DNA from: an uncultured Hyphomonas sp.
GTDB taxonomy: Bacteria > Pseudomonadota > Alphaproteobacteria > Caulobacterales > Hyphomonadaceae
Direction of reading: 5' to 3'
DNA: 64,000 bases
Assembly (NCBI RefSeq): GCF_963677035.1
Contig: NZ_OY781472.1
Coordinates: 2,108,001-2,172,000 of the forward strand
Part shown: in pieces, positions 47,801 to 57,059 of the stretch
How positions within the stretch are numbered: the stretch's first letter is position 1
How the letters are laid out: every line of letters starts with the position of its first letter
Program-made: the position numbers and the translations under genes
The notes under the pieces: generated by a model
Databases searched by the model: none
What the model was told of the DNA's origin: nothing
The model's input: the letters and a program-made list of their open reading frames with translations, nothing else

Positions 47801-48226
47801 ATGACCAAGGCAAAACCAGCGAGTACCGCAAAGCGCGCAAAGGCCGAGGCCAGTGCAGCTACGGACACAGCCACCAAGATGCTCGACGGCAGCATGGAAC
47901 ATCTTTCCGGATTTGCCGGCATGTTTGGCGATTATGCCGAAACCGGTCTGAAAGCTTTCAGCGAGCGCACTGCGGCTTCGACCGACATGGCGCGCGAGAT
48001 CGGCAGCCGGAACATGGATTTCTTCACCAAGTCGCTTGAGCAGGGCGTTGAAGTCACCCAGGCGATCACCAGCGCGAAAGACGTTCGCGAAGTGATGGAA
48101 ATTCAGGCCGGATTTGCGAAAAACATGTTTTCCGCCTATACGAAAGAAATGAACGCGCAGGCAGAACTTTGCATGTCTGCATGGCGCAGCGCCGCCAAGC
48201 CTTTCATGGGCTTCGCCGCGAAATAA
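47801..48226 (+). CDS. Phasin family protein
   Basis: 141-residue amphipathic helical protein of the phasin_2 type that coats polyhydroxyalkanoate granules. It has a short basic Ala/Lys-rich start (KAKPASTAKRAKAEAS) and then long helices with FTKSLEQGVEVTQAITSAKDVREVMEIQAGFAKNMF. The ATG follows AAAGGAAC; the open frame reaching far upstream is chance. An inverted repeat lies just upstream and a strong terminator follows. It implies that the organism stores PHA or PHB. Confidence 0.92.
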   Translation: MTKAKPASTAKRAKAEASAATDTATKMLDGSMEHLSGFAGMFGDYAETGLKAFSERTAASTDMAREIGSRNMDFFTKSLEQGVEVTQAITSAKDVREVMEIQAGFAKNMFSAYTKEMNAQAELCMSAWRSAAKPFMGFAAK

Positions 48227-48276
48227 GCTTCTGGGATCGGGCCACATTGCCTGATTGTAGAGTGCAGTAGACTGGA

Positions 48277-48307
48277 AAGAGCCGGACCTGATTGGTCCGG
48301 TTCTTTT
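48277..48307 (+). terminator. Rho-independent terminator after the phasin gene
   Basis: A 12-bp stem AAGAGCCGGACC / GGTCCGGTTCTT (one G-U pair) with a TGATT loop, running into a T-rich tail. Confidence 0.85.
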
Positions 48308-48412
48308 GTTCACGGAACACGATTCAGCCGGCCCGGCGCCAAAGTACAGCCTCGGAATGCAGGTCTGTAAAACCGGATTGGCGAGTCCGATACAACGGGA
48401 TTAGATGCCTCC

Positions 48413-48823
48413 ATGTCACGACGACCTGACCTGATTGAGTTTCCCGCGCTGAAGCGCCCCGCCCGGCCGAACAATTTCCTGGTCGCTCCGGATGGCTTTG
48501 CCGGCACGGTGCGGGTCGATGAAACGGCCCCTGTTTTCGACAAGACACCAAAGCAGGTCTTCGATGTCGTGATGGACCTGGTGCTGGAGCGCGTGGAGTG
48601 GCGTTTACGGGCGTCTGACCCCGATAGACTGCAAATTTCCTTCATCGCAGTGACGCCACTGCTGAAATTCAAGGATGATGTATATGTCCAGGCCGTGCCG
48701 GTGGATGGTGAGGCCGGCCAGTCCAGCGTGGCCATATATTCCGGTTCCCGCATTGGGTATTCAGACCTCGGAACCAACGAAAAACGGGTGAAGGAACTGC
48801 TCGAATTGATAGGTACACGTTGA
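48413..48823 (+). CDS. DUF1499 domain-containing protein
   Basis: 136 residues of the DUF1499 family. It shows FDVVMDLVLERVEWRL, ISFIAVTPLLKFKDDVYVQA (the family's F-x-DD-V/I core) and SGSRIGYSDLGTNEKRV. Function unknown; many relatives are small envelope-associated proteins, but this one has no signal peptide. It stands between the phasin terminator and clpS. Confidence 0.8.
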   Translation: MSRRPDLIEFPALKRPARPNNFLVAPDGFAGTVRVDETAPVFDKTPKQVFDVVMDLVLERVEWRLRASDPDRLQISFIAVTPLLKFKDDVYVQAVPVDGEAGQSSVAIYSGSRIGYSDLGTNEKRVKELLELIGTR

Positions 48824-48909
48824 GCGCGGGTGCCCTAAAAGCAGGCAGGAAATAAATTTGCCGCCTGTTACATCTTCAATCTCGCCCTGAACCGGTTATC
48901 TTAGGAGTC

Positions 48910-49290
48910 ATGAGCAAGGGTATTCCGCATTACCGAATGAACGATCCCGAGCCGCCGGCACCGCCCGGCGACGGAGGTACAGGCGATGACGGGATCGAGT
49001 ATGGCCTGTCCATGCAGACCCGCGTGCGGACCAAGAAACCCTCGCTCTATCGCGTGCTTTTGCTCAATGATGACTACACGCCGATGGAATTCGTCGTGTT
49101 CATTCTCGAACGGTTCTTCAACCGCTCGCGCGAGCAGGCGACCCGCATCATGCTTCACGTCCATCAGAAGGGCGTCGGCCTTTGCGGGGTCTACACATTT
49201 GAGGTGGCCGAAACAAAAGTCGCCCAGGTGCTTGACCTTGCGAAGCGGCACGAACACCCTCTCCAATGTGTCATGGAGAAAGACGACTAG
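48910..49290 (+). CDS. clpS: ATP-dependent Clp protease adaptor ClpS
   Basis: 126-residue adaptor delivering N-end-rule substrates to ClpA. The core is [19 protein letters not shown] with the substrate-pocket residues. [21 protein letters not shown] then forms the ClpA-contact half. A disordered Pro/Gly-rich N-terminus of about 35 residues is normal. AGGAG precedes the ATG; clpA follows after 26 bases. Confidence 0.97.
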   Translation: MSKGIPHYRMNDPEPPAPPGDGGTGDDGIEYGLSMQTRVRTKKPSLYRVLLLNDDYTPMEFVVFILERFFNRSREQATRIMLHVHQKGVGLCGVYTFEVAETKVAQVLDLAKRHEHPLQCVMEKDD

Positions 49291-49316
49291 ACCTCTAACC
49301 CCGGAAGGCTTCCACA

Positions 49317-51635
49317 TTGCCACGCTTGTCCCCCTCCTTGGAAACGGCTCTTGAAAAGGCCCTCACTCTGGCCTCCGAACGGGAGCATGAGTATGCAACT
49401 CTTGAGCATCTCCTGCTGGCCCTGACAGATGATGAGCACGCCAAGGAAGTGATGGGGGCTTGCAAGGTCGATATAGAAATCCTGACCTCAGAGCTCGTCC
49501 GCTACATTGATGAAGAGCTGACCAGCCTGATCGTCGAAGACGGCGAAGGCCGCGTCCAGCCGACCGCCGCTTTCCAGCGGGTGGTGCAGCGCGCCATCCT
49601 GCATGTCGAAAGTTCCGGCCGGGATGAAGTGACCGGCGCGAACGTCCTGGTCTCCATCTTTTCTGAGCGTGAAAGCCACGCTGCCTACTTCCTGCAGGAG
49701 CAGGACATGACCCGCTATGACGCGGTCAACTTCATCTCGCATGGCGTCGCCAAGCAGCCGGGCATGTCACGCCCGTCCAGCCCGCGCGGTGCGGAGCCAG
49801 CAGAAGAAGAGGCCGTGAAGCAGGGGCACGAGGCGCTCGACGCTTATTGCGTGGACCTCAACGCCAAGGCCCGTGCCGGCAAGATCGATCCGCTGATCGG
49901 CCGTGACATGGAAATCAACCGCTGCATCGAAGTGCTTTGCCGCCGGAACAAGAACAACCCGATCCTCGTAGGCGACCCCGGGGTCGGCAAAACGGCGATC
50001 GCGGAAGGCCTGGCCAAGAAGATTGTCGATGGTGAAGCCCCGGAAATCCTGAACGAGGCCATCATCTGGTCCCTCGACATGGGCGCCCTTCTGGCGGGCA
50101 CCCGTTATCGCGGTGACTTCGAAGAACGCCTCAAGTCCGTCATGAAAGAGCTGGAGCAGCAGGAGAAAGCCATCCTGTTCATCGACGAGATCCATACGAT
50201 CATCGGTGCGGGCGCGACGTCCGGCGGGGCGATGGATGCATCGAACCTGCTGAAACCTGCCCTGCAAAGCGGTGGTCTGCGCTGCATGGGCTCGACCACG
50301 TTCAAGGAATACAAGCAGCACTTCGAGAAAGACCGGGCCCTGTCCCGCCGCTTCCGCAAGATCGATGTGGTGGAGCCGACTGTGGCGGATGCCATCAAGA
50401 TCCTGACCGGGCTGAAGTCCCGCTTCGAGGATTTCCACGGCCTTCGCTATACGAATGATGCCATCAAGTCGGCTGTTGAACTGTCCGACCGCTACATCAC
50501 CGACCGCAAATTGCCGGACAAGGCAATCGATGTGGTCGATGAAGCCGGCGCGGCCCAATGGCTGCTCCCGGCGAGCAAGCGGAAGAAGACCGTCGGTGTG
50601 CGTGACGTCGAAGCCGTTGTGGCCAAGATCGCACGTATTCCCCCGAAACAGGTATCGACCGACGATGCTGAAGCGCTCCGCTCGCTCGAGTCCGACCTCA
50701 AGCGCGTGGTGTACGGCCAGGACGAAGCCATCGAGGCGTTGTCTGCCTCGATCAAGCTGGCCCGTGCTGGCCTGCGCGAGCCGAACAAGCCGATTGGCTC
50801 CTACCTGTTCGCCGGCCCGACCGGCGTCGGCAAGACCGAAGTGGCCAAACAGCTCGCCTCCATCATGGGGGTCGAGATGCTGCGCTTCGACATGTCGGAA
50901 TACATGGAACGGCACACCGTTTCCCGTCTGATCGGCGCGCCTCCGGGCTATGTCGGCTATGACGAAGGCGGCCTGCTGACTGATGGTGTCGACCAGCATC
51001 CGCATTGCGTGCTGCTGCTCGACGAAATCGAAAAGGCCCACCCGGACCTGTTCAACATCCTGCTGCAGGTGATGGACAATGGCTCGCTCACCGATGCGAA
51101 CGGCCGCAAGGTCGACTTCCGCAACGTGGTCGTCATCATGACGACCAATGCGGGCGCCTCGGATGCCGCGAAGAATGCCATTGGCTTCGGCGCCGGCAAG
51201 AAGGATGACGAGCAGGATGAAGCGATCAAGCGCCTCTTCACGCCGGAATTCCGCAACCGCCTCGATTCGGTGATCACCTTCGGTGGCCTGACCCCGGAAA
51301 TCATCGACCGCGTGGTCGAGAAGTTCATCCTGCAGCTGGAAGTCCAGCTGGAAGACCGCAACGTTTCGATCGAGATCTCCAAGCCAGCCCGCGACTGGCT
51401 GGCCAAGCGGGGCTTCGACGCCGATATGGGCGCCCGGCCGCTGGCCCGGACGATCCAGGAACACGTCAAGAAGCCGATGGCGGAGGAACTCCTCTTCGGC
51501 GAGCTGCAGAAGGGCGGCATTGTCCATATCGATATCGACAAGGACGACGACAGCAAACTGGCCTTCAAATACGAGGCTGAAAAGCCGAAGAAGAAGAAAC
51601 CGGCTGCCAAGAAAGGCTCACAGGAGCCCGCCTGA
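49317..51635 (+). CDS. clpA: ATP-dependent Clp protease ATP-binding subunit ClpA
   Basis: 772-residue AAA+ unfoldase of the ClpAP protease. It has an N-terminal Clp_N repeat domain, AAA1 with [15 protein letters not shown] and [15 protein letters not shown], and AAA2 with [16 protein letters not shown] and [16 protein letters not shown]2-small domain and a Lys-rich tail (KKKKPAAKK) follow. The start is TTG with GGAAGG eight bases ahead; no ATG fits. It is cotranscribed with clpS and followed by a terminator. Confidence 0.97.
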   Translation: MPRLSPSLETALEKALTLASEREHEYATLEHLLLALTDDEHAKEVMGACKVDIEILTSELVRYIDEELTSLIVEDGEGRVQPTAAFQRVVQRAILHVESSGRDEVTGANVLVSIFSERESHAAYFLQEQDMTRYDAVNFISHGVAKQPGMSRPSSPRGAEPAEEEAVKQGHEALDAYCVDLNAKARAGKIDPLIGRDMEINRCIEVLCRRNKNNPILVGDPGVGKTAIAEGLAKKIVDGEAPEILNEAIIWSLDMGALLAGTRYRGDFEERLKSVMKELEQQEKAILFIDEIHTIIGAGATSGGAMDASNLLKPALQSGGLRCMGSTTFKEYKQHFEKDRALSRRFRKIDVVEPTVADAIKILTGLKSRFEDFHGLRYTNDAIKSAVELSDRYITDRKLPDKAIDVVDEAGAAQWLLPASKRKKTVGVRDVEAVVAKIARIPPKQVSTDDAEALRSLESDLKRVVYGQDEAIEALSASIKLARAGLREPNKPIGSYLFAGPTGVGKTEVAKQLASIMGVEMLRFDMSEYMERHTVSRLIGAPPGYVGYDEGGLLTDGVDQHPHCVLLLDEIEKAHPDLFNILLQVMDNGSLTDANGRKVDFRNVVVIMTTNAGASDAAKNAIGFGAGKKDDEQDEAIKRLFTPEFRNRLDSVITFGGLTPEIIDRVVEKFILQLEVQLEDRNVSIEISKPARDWLAKRGFDADMGARPLARTIQEHVKKPMAEELLFGELQKGGIVHIDIDKDDDSKLAFKYEAEKPKKKKPAAKKGSQEPA

Positions 51636-51674
51636 CGCCACACCATATTCCCCGGCAGACTGCCGCGACGTCAT

Positions 51675-51703
51675 AGGGCCGTACCGCCAGGTGCGGCCCT
51701 TTT
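51675..51703 (+). terminator. Rho-independent terminator after clpA
   Basis: An 11-bp stem AGGGCCGTACC / GGTGCGGCCCT (one G-U pair) with a GCCA loop and a short T tail. Confidence 0.8.
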
Positions 51704-51765
51704 CGTGCTCGCATCCCGTCTGAGCGATGCTTATGCTCGCGGCATAATAACGGGAGGAAAATCAG

Positions 51766-52968
51766 ATGACGGCAAACGTCGATGGGCGGTGCGACCCGCG
51801 TTTTGAGGAAGTGAAGCGCGAGCTTGAAAAGAATCTTGCAGAGCGCGGCGAGGTCGGCGCGTCGGTCTGCCTGTCGGTGAATGGCGAAACGCTGGTGGAT
51901 CTCTGGGGTGGCATGGCCAACCCCGAAACCAATGATCCCTGGCAGGAAGACACGATCTCCATCGTCTTCTCCTGCTCCAAGGCGGCGACGGCCATCTGCG
52001 CGCATATCCTGATCGACCGCGGCGAACTCGATCCGGATGCGCTGGTCTCGGAATACTGGCCGGAATTTGCGAAGAACGGCAAAGAAAAGACCACGGTTCA
52101 AATGATGCTGAACCATGAAAGCGCCCTGCCGACCTTGCGAGATCGGGTGAAGCCCGGCGGCTTTGCCGATTGGGACTATATGGTCCAGCGCATGGCGGAC
52201 GAGGAGCCGTTCTGGGAGCCTGGCACCCGCAACGGCTATCACATGATCAATTTCGGCTGGACAGTCGGCGAACTGGTGCGCCGCGTGTCCGGAAAATCGC
52301 TCGGCACATTCTTCCGGGAGGAAGTGGCGGACAAGACCGGCGCGCGCTTCTGGCTGGGCCTTCCGGAAACGGAGGACGTCCACATTGCCCCGATCCGTCA
52401 GTATGTTCCCAAGCCCGGCGATGAGGCGACGGAGTTCGGCATCAGGCTGATGACCGATCCGGAATCGATCCAGCACAAGAGCTTCATGAATACGGGCGGA
52501 TGGGACTTCAATGACCGCAAGGGTCAGGCCGCTGAAATCGGCGGCGGTGGCGGCTTGTCGAACGCGCGCGGGCAGGTGGCGATGTATACGCCACTGGCCA
52601 CCAATGATGGGTCGCTCGTCTCGGAAGACCGTCTTACCAACATGACTATGGTGTCGACGGCAACGCATCGTGACGCGACGTTGCTCATTCCGACGCGGTT
52701 TGCGTCCGGCTTCATGAAGTCGATGGACAACCGCAAGCGCAGGATGGGGCCGGGTACCAGCGTCATCATCGGCGAGCGTGCCTTCGGTCATGTCGGGGCC
52801 GGTGGGTCCATCGGGTTCGCCGATCCCGATTGCGGCCTGGCCTTCAGCTATACGATGAACCAGATGGGGAATGGCATTCTACTGAATGACCGTGGACAGA
52901 GCCTGGTCGATGCCGCCTACCGGTCGCTCGGTTACCGGACGAATGCGCCCGGCGCCTGGGTGAAATAA
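51766..52968 (+). CDS. Serine hydrolase, beta-lactamase-fold esterase (family VIII-like)
   Basis: 400 residues without a signal peptide, so probably cytoplasmic. The S-x-x-K nucleophile motif is in FSCSKAATAIC, the Tyr motif is in NGYHMINFGWT, and GHVGAGGSIGFADP holds the third motif. This is the layout of EstB-like carboxylesterases rather than true beta-lactamases. GGGAGG precedes the ATG. Substrate unknown; the neighbours give no hint. Confidence 0.88.
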   Translation: MTANVDGRCDPRFEEVKRELEKNLAERGEVGASVCLSVNGETLVDLWGGMANPETNDPWQEDTISIVFSCSKAATAICAHILIDRGELDPDALVSEYWPEFAKNGKEKTTVQMMLNHESALPTLRDRVKPGGFADWDYMVQRMADEEPFWEPGTRNGYHMINFGWTVGELVRRVSGKSLGTFFREEVADKTGARFWLGLPETEDVHIAPIRQYVPKPGDEATEFGIRLMTDPESIQHKSFMNTGGWDFNDRKGQAAEIGGGGGLSNARGQVAMYTPLATNDGSLVSEDRLTNMTMVSTATHRDATLLIPTRFASGFMKSMDNRKRRMGPGTSVIIGERAFGHVGAGGSIGFADPDCGLAFSYTMNQMGNGILLNDRGQSLVDAAYRSLGYRTNAPGAWVK

Positions 52969-53056
52969 CCCGAAATTCCGGAATGGCCAGCCGCATGGTA
53001 CGCTCGCCGCGAGGATGGTGGAGGATCATGCGGCGCGCCTGCCTCACTGACCGCGA

Positions 53057-54316
53057 TCAGCCATCATCGTCGGCTTCGCCGATACCGCGGCGCTTCCCGG
53101 TGTTTTCGATCATTTGCTGTGCACGGGCCACGCCTTCGCTTTGGCCCGGCGGGGCCATGATCTCCGGCGGGTCGGTTTGCTGCATGTAGATCGTCCGGCT
53201 CGGGAAGGCGAAGCTGGTGCCAGCCTTCTCGATAATCTCCATCACGACGACGGCAAACTCTTCTTTGATTGCCAGCCACTCTCCCCAGTTCTTCGTGTGG
53301 GTGAAGGTGTAGATGAGGAAATCGATAGAGCTGGCGTTGAAGCTGTCGACGCGCACGAACAGCGCCGCTTCGGGCGGTTTGACGAAGCGGTCATCATGCC
53401 ACAGCCAGGCTTCGATCTCGTCCCGGATGTATTTCAGCTGGTCGACCGTTGTGCGGTATTCAACACCGATGGCCCATTTGATCCGCCGGTAGGTCATGCG
53501 GGAGAAATTCGTCACGGCCGCGTCTGACAAGGCGCTGTTGGGCACATAGACCGGGCTCTTGTCGAACCGGCGGATCAGGGTTGAGCGGAAATTGATTTTC
53601 TCCACAGTGCCTTCGACGACCCCGTCCACCTTGATCCATTCGCCCGGCACGAAACGTTTTTCGGTAATGATCAGGATGCCGGAGATGAGGTTCTTGAACA
53701 GGTCCTGCGCCCCGAGGCCGACGGCAATGCCCAAAACGCCAAGCCCGGCCAGAAGCGGCGCGATCTGGATCCCCCACTGTTCGGCCACGGCGCCAAGGCC
53801 CAGAACCACCAGCAGGACCTGAAGCGCTTTCACCATCCAGTCGACCGCCGCCGAAGACAGCGCGCTGCGCAGCGGGCCGAACATGAACTCGAAGGCATTC
53901 ACTGCGCGGGCCAGCGTCCAGAAGACAGCCAATGTGATCACCGAACGCAGGACGCGGTTGGCATAGACAGCCGCCTCGCCTGAAATGTCAGTGACCTGAA
54001 GCGCGACATAGATACCGATGATTACCGGAACGACTTCCAGTGGTGTCGCGATCGAATTGACCAGCGCATCGTCGAACCGTGTTTTGGTCCCGGCCGTGAC
54101 GCGCATCACCGAGGACACGACGACCCGCGCAAACAGCCCCCGTATCAATAGCGCGATAACCACGATCAGCACGGCCGTAATGATCTCGCCATAGGTCAGG
54201 CCGTAATCGCCCTGGTTCCACACGGTCGCGATATAGTTCACGGCCTTCTGCGCCCACTGCGGCGCATTCTGATCGAACCAGCTGCTGATCGATTGGACTG
54301 GGGCGTTATTTTCCAT
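53057..54316 (-). CDS. Small-conductance mechanosensitive channel (MscS family)
   Basis: 419 residues: four or five hydrophobic segments, then the pore-lining helix LLAGLGVLGIAVGLGAQDLFKNLISG with Gly/Ala packing. A beta domain follows (RFVPGEWIKVDGVVEGTVEKI, VYVPNSALSDAAVTNFSR), and then an alpha/beta vestibule. It releases solutes on hypo-osmotic shock. AGGAAAG lies eight bases before the ATG. Confidence 0.93.
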   Translation of the reverse strand: MENNAPVQSISSWFDQNAPQWAQKAVNYIATVWNQGDYGLTYGEIITAVLIVVIALLIRGLFARVVVSSVMRVTAGTKTRFDDALVNSIATPLEVVPVIIGIYVALQVTDISGEAAVYANRVLRSVITLAVFWTLARAVNAFEFMFGPLRSALSSAAVDWMVKALQVLLVVLGLGAVAEQWGIQIAPLLAGLGVLGIAVGLGAQDLFKNLISGILIITEKRFVPGEWIKVDGVVEGTVEKINFRSTLIRRFDKSPVYVPNSALSDAAVTNFSRMTYRRIKWAIGVEYRTTVDQLKYIRDEIEAWLWHDDRFVKPPEAALFVRVDSFNASSIDFLIYTFTHTKNWGEWLAIKEEFAVVVMEIIEKAGTSFAFPSRTIYMQQTDPPEIMAPPGQSEGVARAQQMIENTGKRRGIGEADDDG

Positions 54317-54352
54317 TCCGGTACTTTCCTGAACTTGGTGTTCCCTGTGGTG

Positions 54353-54970
54353 TCAGTGGCGCAAACTGCCCCGACTCCTGTGTTTCGGTGGCTGCGGCAC
54401 ATGGCCCTCGCGCCACTCGCCGGGTTGAAGGTTGCCAAGCTCCCACTCCCCGATGCGAACCCGGACCAGCCGGAGGGTCGGATGGCCGACAGCGGCCGTC
54501 ATCCGGCGGACCTGGCGGTTGCGTCCTTCCGTGATGGTGAGCTCGATCCAGCTGTCGGGCACGGATTTGCGGAAACGGATCGGCGGCACGCGCGGCCAGA
54601 GGGTGTCCGGTACGGGCAGGGCGCGGGCTTTCGCCGGTGCGGTCAGGCCATCTGAGAGGTCCACGCCGTCGCGCAGGCGCTGGAGGGCACTCTCATCCGG
54701 CACACCTTCGACCTGTGCCCAATAGGTCTTGGGCATTTTGTTCGCGGGATTGGAGATGCGGTGCTGCAGACGGCCATCATTGGTAAGAATCATCAGGCCT
54801 TCGGAATCCTGGTCCAGCCGCCCGGCCGGGTAGACGCCCGGTATGTCGATCAGCTCCGACAAGGTGCGCCGCTTCGATCCGGCGTTTCCCCGGTCGGTGA
54901 ACTGCGAGAGCACCCCGAAGGGTTTGTTCAGCAGGATGAGCCGCGTTTCCTGATCGCTCGTCCGCGTCAC
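54353..54970 (-). CDS. rRNA large-subunit pseudouridine synthase (RluE/RsuA family)
   Basis: 205 residues. The catalytic Asp is in YPAGRLDQDSEGLMIL and the family block is ITEGRNRQVRRMTAAVGHPTLRLVRVRIG. There is no S4 domain, as in RluE (which modifies U2457 of 23S rRNA in E. coli), so RluE is the best guess. The GTG start overlaps the kdsA stop as GTGA, with GAGG upstream; a longer frame intrudes into kdsA and is rejected. Confidence 0.9.
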   Translation of the reverse strand: MTRTSDQETRLILLNKPFGVLSQFTDRGNAGSKRRTLSELIDIPGVYPAGRLDQDSEGLMILTNDGRLQHRISNPANKMPKTYWAQVEGVPDESALQRLRDGVDLSDGLTAPAKARALPVPDTLWPRVPPIRFRKSVPDSWIELTITEGRNRQVRRMTAAVGHPTLRLVRVRIGEWELGNLQPGEWREGHVPQPPKHRSRGSLRH

Positions 54971-55815
54971 GCAGCAACCACCTCGTGCACCGCCTTGAGG
55001 GTTGTCAGCAGGCCTTCGGCATCCGTGATCGGCAGGCAGCTCGGCCCATCGCACAGGGCCTTGTCCGGATCTGTGTGGAATTCAAGGAATACGCCATCCG
55101 CGCCTGCGGCAATCGCTGATTTGGCGATGATCGATACCCCGTCCCGGCGTCCGCCTGTGGAGGCGCCGGCCGTGCGCGGGTCGGCCCCTGGCAGCTGGAC
55201 GGCATGGGTGGCGTCGATGGTCACCGGGCAGCCGAGTTTCTGCATCTCCGCAATGCCCAGCATGTCGACGACCAGATTGTTGTAGCCGAAGCTGGAACCG
55301 CGCTCGCAAAGGATTACGCCGACCTCGGCCGCCTCGCCGATCTTGGAGACAATATTCTTCGTGTCCCACGGCGCGATGAACTGGGCTTTCTTCACCTGCA
55401 CGATACCGCCAGCCGCCGCAGTGGCTTTTGCCGTGGCGACGACGAGGTCTGTCTGCCGGCAAAGGAAGGCCGGGATCTGGACGATGTCCACCACGTCGGC
55501 GACCGGTTCGGCCTGGCCGGGTTCATGCAGGTCCGCGCAGATCGGTACGCCCAGCTTGGCTTTGACACTGGCCAGCGTTTTCAGGCCCGATTCCATGCCA
55601 GGTCCGCGATAGGATTTGATTGAGGAGCGATTCGCCTTGTCGAAGCTGGCCTTGAATACGTAGGGCAGGCCGAGTGCTGCGCAGATCCGCTTCAGTTCCG
55701 TGCCAACTTCAAGGGCCAGCCCCTCATCTTCCAGCACGTTCAGGCCCGCGATCACCGAAAGTGGCTTGCCCGTCCCGATGGTCCATCCGGAGGCGGTGTG
55801 GGTGAGGACGGTCAT
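54967..55815 (-). CDS. kdsA: 3-deoxy-8-phosphooctulonate synthase (Kdo-8-P synthase)
   Basis: Condenses arabinose-5-phosphate with PEP to Kdo-8-phosphate for lipopolysaccharide. 282 residues: YVFKASFDKANRSSIKSYRGPG, CADLHEPGQ, VQIPAFLCRQTDLVVA and the TIDATHAVQLPGA block. GGGAG nine bases upstream and family length fix the ATG. The same frame is open a further 68 codons, through a tandem repeat that would encode FDSDP units, but that stretch is leader DNA. It is translationally coupled to the pseudouridine synthase. Confidence 0.96.
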   Translation of the reverse strand: MTVLTHTASGWTIGTGKPLSVIAGLNVLEDEGLALEVGTELKRICAALGLPYVFKASFDKANRSSIKSYRGPGMESGLKTLASVKAKLGVPICADLHEPGQAEPVADVVDIVQIPAFLCRQTDLVVATAKATAAAGGIVQVKKAQFIAPWDTKNIVSKIGEAAEVGVILCERGSSFGYNNLVVDMLGIAEMQKLGCPVTIDATHAVQLPGADPRTAGASTGGRRDGVSIIAKSAIAAGADGVFLEFHTDPDKALCDGPSCLPITDAEGLLTTLKAVHEVVAA

Positions 55816-55922
55816 TGGCGGTTCTCCCTTAAGAATCCTGCAAGCCAGATAACCGAATAGCGCCCCGCCGCGAACCCGTTTCGGCCAGTGAGGGACCCGG
55901 TAGGGCCTGAAATACCTGCCAA

Positions 55923-55974
55923 AATCAAACGGGTCAGAATCAAACGGGTCAGAATCAAACGGGTCAGAATCAAA
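55923..55974. repeat. 15-bp tandem repeat, three full copies and a partial
   Basis: Unit AATCAAACGGGTCAG repeated exactly three times, then AATCAAA. It lies between the small-gene terminator and kdsA. The partial copy supplies the T-tract of that terminator. Perfect identity implies recent expansion, so copy number may vary among strains. Confidence 0.9.
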
Positions 55975-55999
55975 GAAGCCGCCCAGATGGGGCGGCTTC
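55966..55999 (-). terminator. Rho-independent terminator of the 26-codon gene
   Basis: Read on the reverse strand: a 10-bp stem GAAGCCGCCC / GGGCGGCTTC with a 5-base loop, followed by TTTGATT. It separates the small gene from kdsA downstream. Confidence 0.75.
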
Positions 56000-56056
56000 C
56001 GTGAGTCCGTTGAGGACAATGGTCCCGGCAGCGTTTCAGCTTACCGGTACAAATCT

Positions 56057-56137
56057 CTAGGCACTGACCGGAGGCTGCTCCAGCCAGACACCATAGGACT
56101 TGGACCACTTGGCCTCACCTGGTTTCTCACTCGACAT
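56057..56137 (-). CDS. Candidate 26-residue small protein with extreme Shine-Dalgarno
   Basis: A short reading frame, MSSEKPGEAKWSKSYGVWLE plus QPPVSA. It is preceded by AAAGGAGGTGATCC ending directly at the ATG, a 13-14 base match to the 3' end of 16S rRNA and far longer than at any other gene here. A Rho-independent terminator lies 60-90 bases downstream. An operator-like repeat lies upstream, so the unit looks like a complete gene and not a chance frame. The peptide is soluble, with two Trp and one Tyr, no Cys and no signal. I do not recognise a family. Alternatively the unit is a regulatory RNA in which the ribosome site acts as a decoy or standby site. Confidence 0.55.
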   Translation of the reverse strand: MSSEKPGEAKWSKSYGVWLEQPPVSA

Positions 56138-56203
56138 GGATCACCTCCTTTCAGGCGCGCAACAGGCGCGTACTTTTTGTCCGGGACCATCCCGAACGAC
56201 TCG

Positions 56204-56238
56204 AAGTTAAGCATGATTTGCGCCATGCAAAAGTTAAG
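56204..56238. promoter_or_regulatory. Operator-like repeats upstream of the small gene
   Basis: Two direct copies of AAGTTAAG (56204 and 56231, 27 bases apart) flank an inverted repeat GCATG-N8-CATGC (56211-56228). They sit 70-100 bases upstream of the 26-codon frame, in the right place for its promoter. Clear -35/-10 boxes are not evident. Confidence 0.45.
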
Positions 56239-56274
56239 AACGCGACTTTTTGGCCCAAATTTGCGTGATGAACA

Positions 56275-56310
56275 GAAAACGCCCGGATGCCGGGAAGACA
56301 TCCGAGCGTT
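56275..56310 (-). terminator. Rho-independent terminator after the RcnB-like gene
   Basis: On the reverse strand: a 12-bp stem AACGCTCGGATG / CATCCGGGCGTT (one G-U) with a 9-base loop, followed by TTTTC. Confidence 0.8.
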
Positions 56311-56339
56311 CACCAAGCGGGCAGGACGCCCGATCAGCC

Positions 56340-56924
56340 TTAGTTGTTGGCAAGAGCACCGACAACGAGGCCAATGATTGCGCCTGTCGCCACCGAAGCC
56401 AGAACCGCGTCGCCGCGATCATAGTCGTGGACCCAGTAATATCCGGGCGGTGGGGCATACAGGCCGTAAGAGGCATAGTCGCGGATATAGACCGTGCGCG
56501 GGTGCGGGCGGTAATAGCCGCCGATCCGGTAGGGCGAGATATAGCCCGAGCGGAAATAAGGTCCCGTCCGGTAACCATAGGTCGCATAGTTGCTGTAGCG
56601 CGGCGGGGGCGCATAGTACCGGACTGGCGGACGCCGGTACGCATAGCGCGGGTTGTGATAGCTGCGGCGGTAATCATGGCGGTCTCGCCGCTCATGACGG
56701 TAATGCCGGTCTCCGCGACTGTGGTCTCTGCGGTAATCACGATGGTCGCCGCCGCGATAGTCATGCCGGCGGTCGTGATCCCTGTGGCCGCGGTCACCGC
56801 GGTCTCCGCGTTCCCATCCGCCGCGGTCACGGTCGCCCCGATCGGCACTTGCTATGGGGACGATGGTCAGGCCGGTAACGGCCAAGGCCGCCATGGCTTT
56901 TCCGAATACGTTCATCAATTTCAT
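56340..56924 (-). CDS. RcnB-like exported protein, Arg/His/Tyr-rich
   Basis: 194 residues. A signal peptide (FGKAMAALAVTGLTIVPIASA) is followed by a ~60-residue Arg/Asp/His/Gly-rich low-complexity region and then a Tyr/Pro-rich part. The C-terminal RcnB-type domain is visible in YGLYAPPPGYYWVHDYDRGD followed by AVLASVATGAIIGLVVG. RcnB is a periplasmic nickel/cobalt-homeostasis protein in E. coli, but most RcnB-like family members are uncharacterised. The His-rich stretch could bind metal. GGAGG precedes the ATG; a longer frame adds 25 residues ahead of the signal peptide. Confidence 0.8.
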   Translation of the reverse strand: MKLMNVFGKAMAALAVTGLTIVPIASADRGDRDRGGWERGDRGDRGHRDHDRRHDYRGGDHRDYRRDHSRGDRHYRHERRDRHDYRRSYHNPRYAYRRPPVRYYAPPPRYSNYATYGYRTGPYFRSGYISPYRIGGYYRPHPRTVYIRDYASYGLYAPPPGYYWVHDYDRGDAVLASVATGAIIGLVVGALANN

Positions 56925-57059
56925 GGCAGGCCGGGCCTCCGTTGAAATGGCCTGCCGCTGTGTGATTGGCTGGCCGTCAGGTTGTCGCGCATTGCGCATT
57001 GGAGCAAACCTATATTTTCCGGCCTGAACGGTCTCTGAACGAGGGGTTAAGCTTTATCC

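Noticed and set aside
55923..55974. Possible CRISPR array
   Set aside because: The units are 15 bp, directly abutting and without spacers, so it is a simple tandem repeat.
55816..56019. N-terminal extension of kdsA with FDSDP repeats
   Set aside because: The ribosome site and family length point to the ATG at 55815. The extension crosses a Rho-independent terminator and is produced by a 15-bp DNA repeat.
56120..56150. Plus-strand match to the last ~16 bases of 16S rRNA
   Set aside because: The match stops there, and nothing before it resembles 16S. It is explained by the anti-Shine-Dalgarno complement of the small gene's ribosome site.
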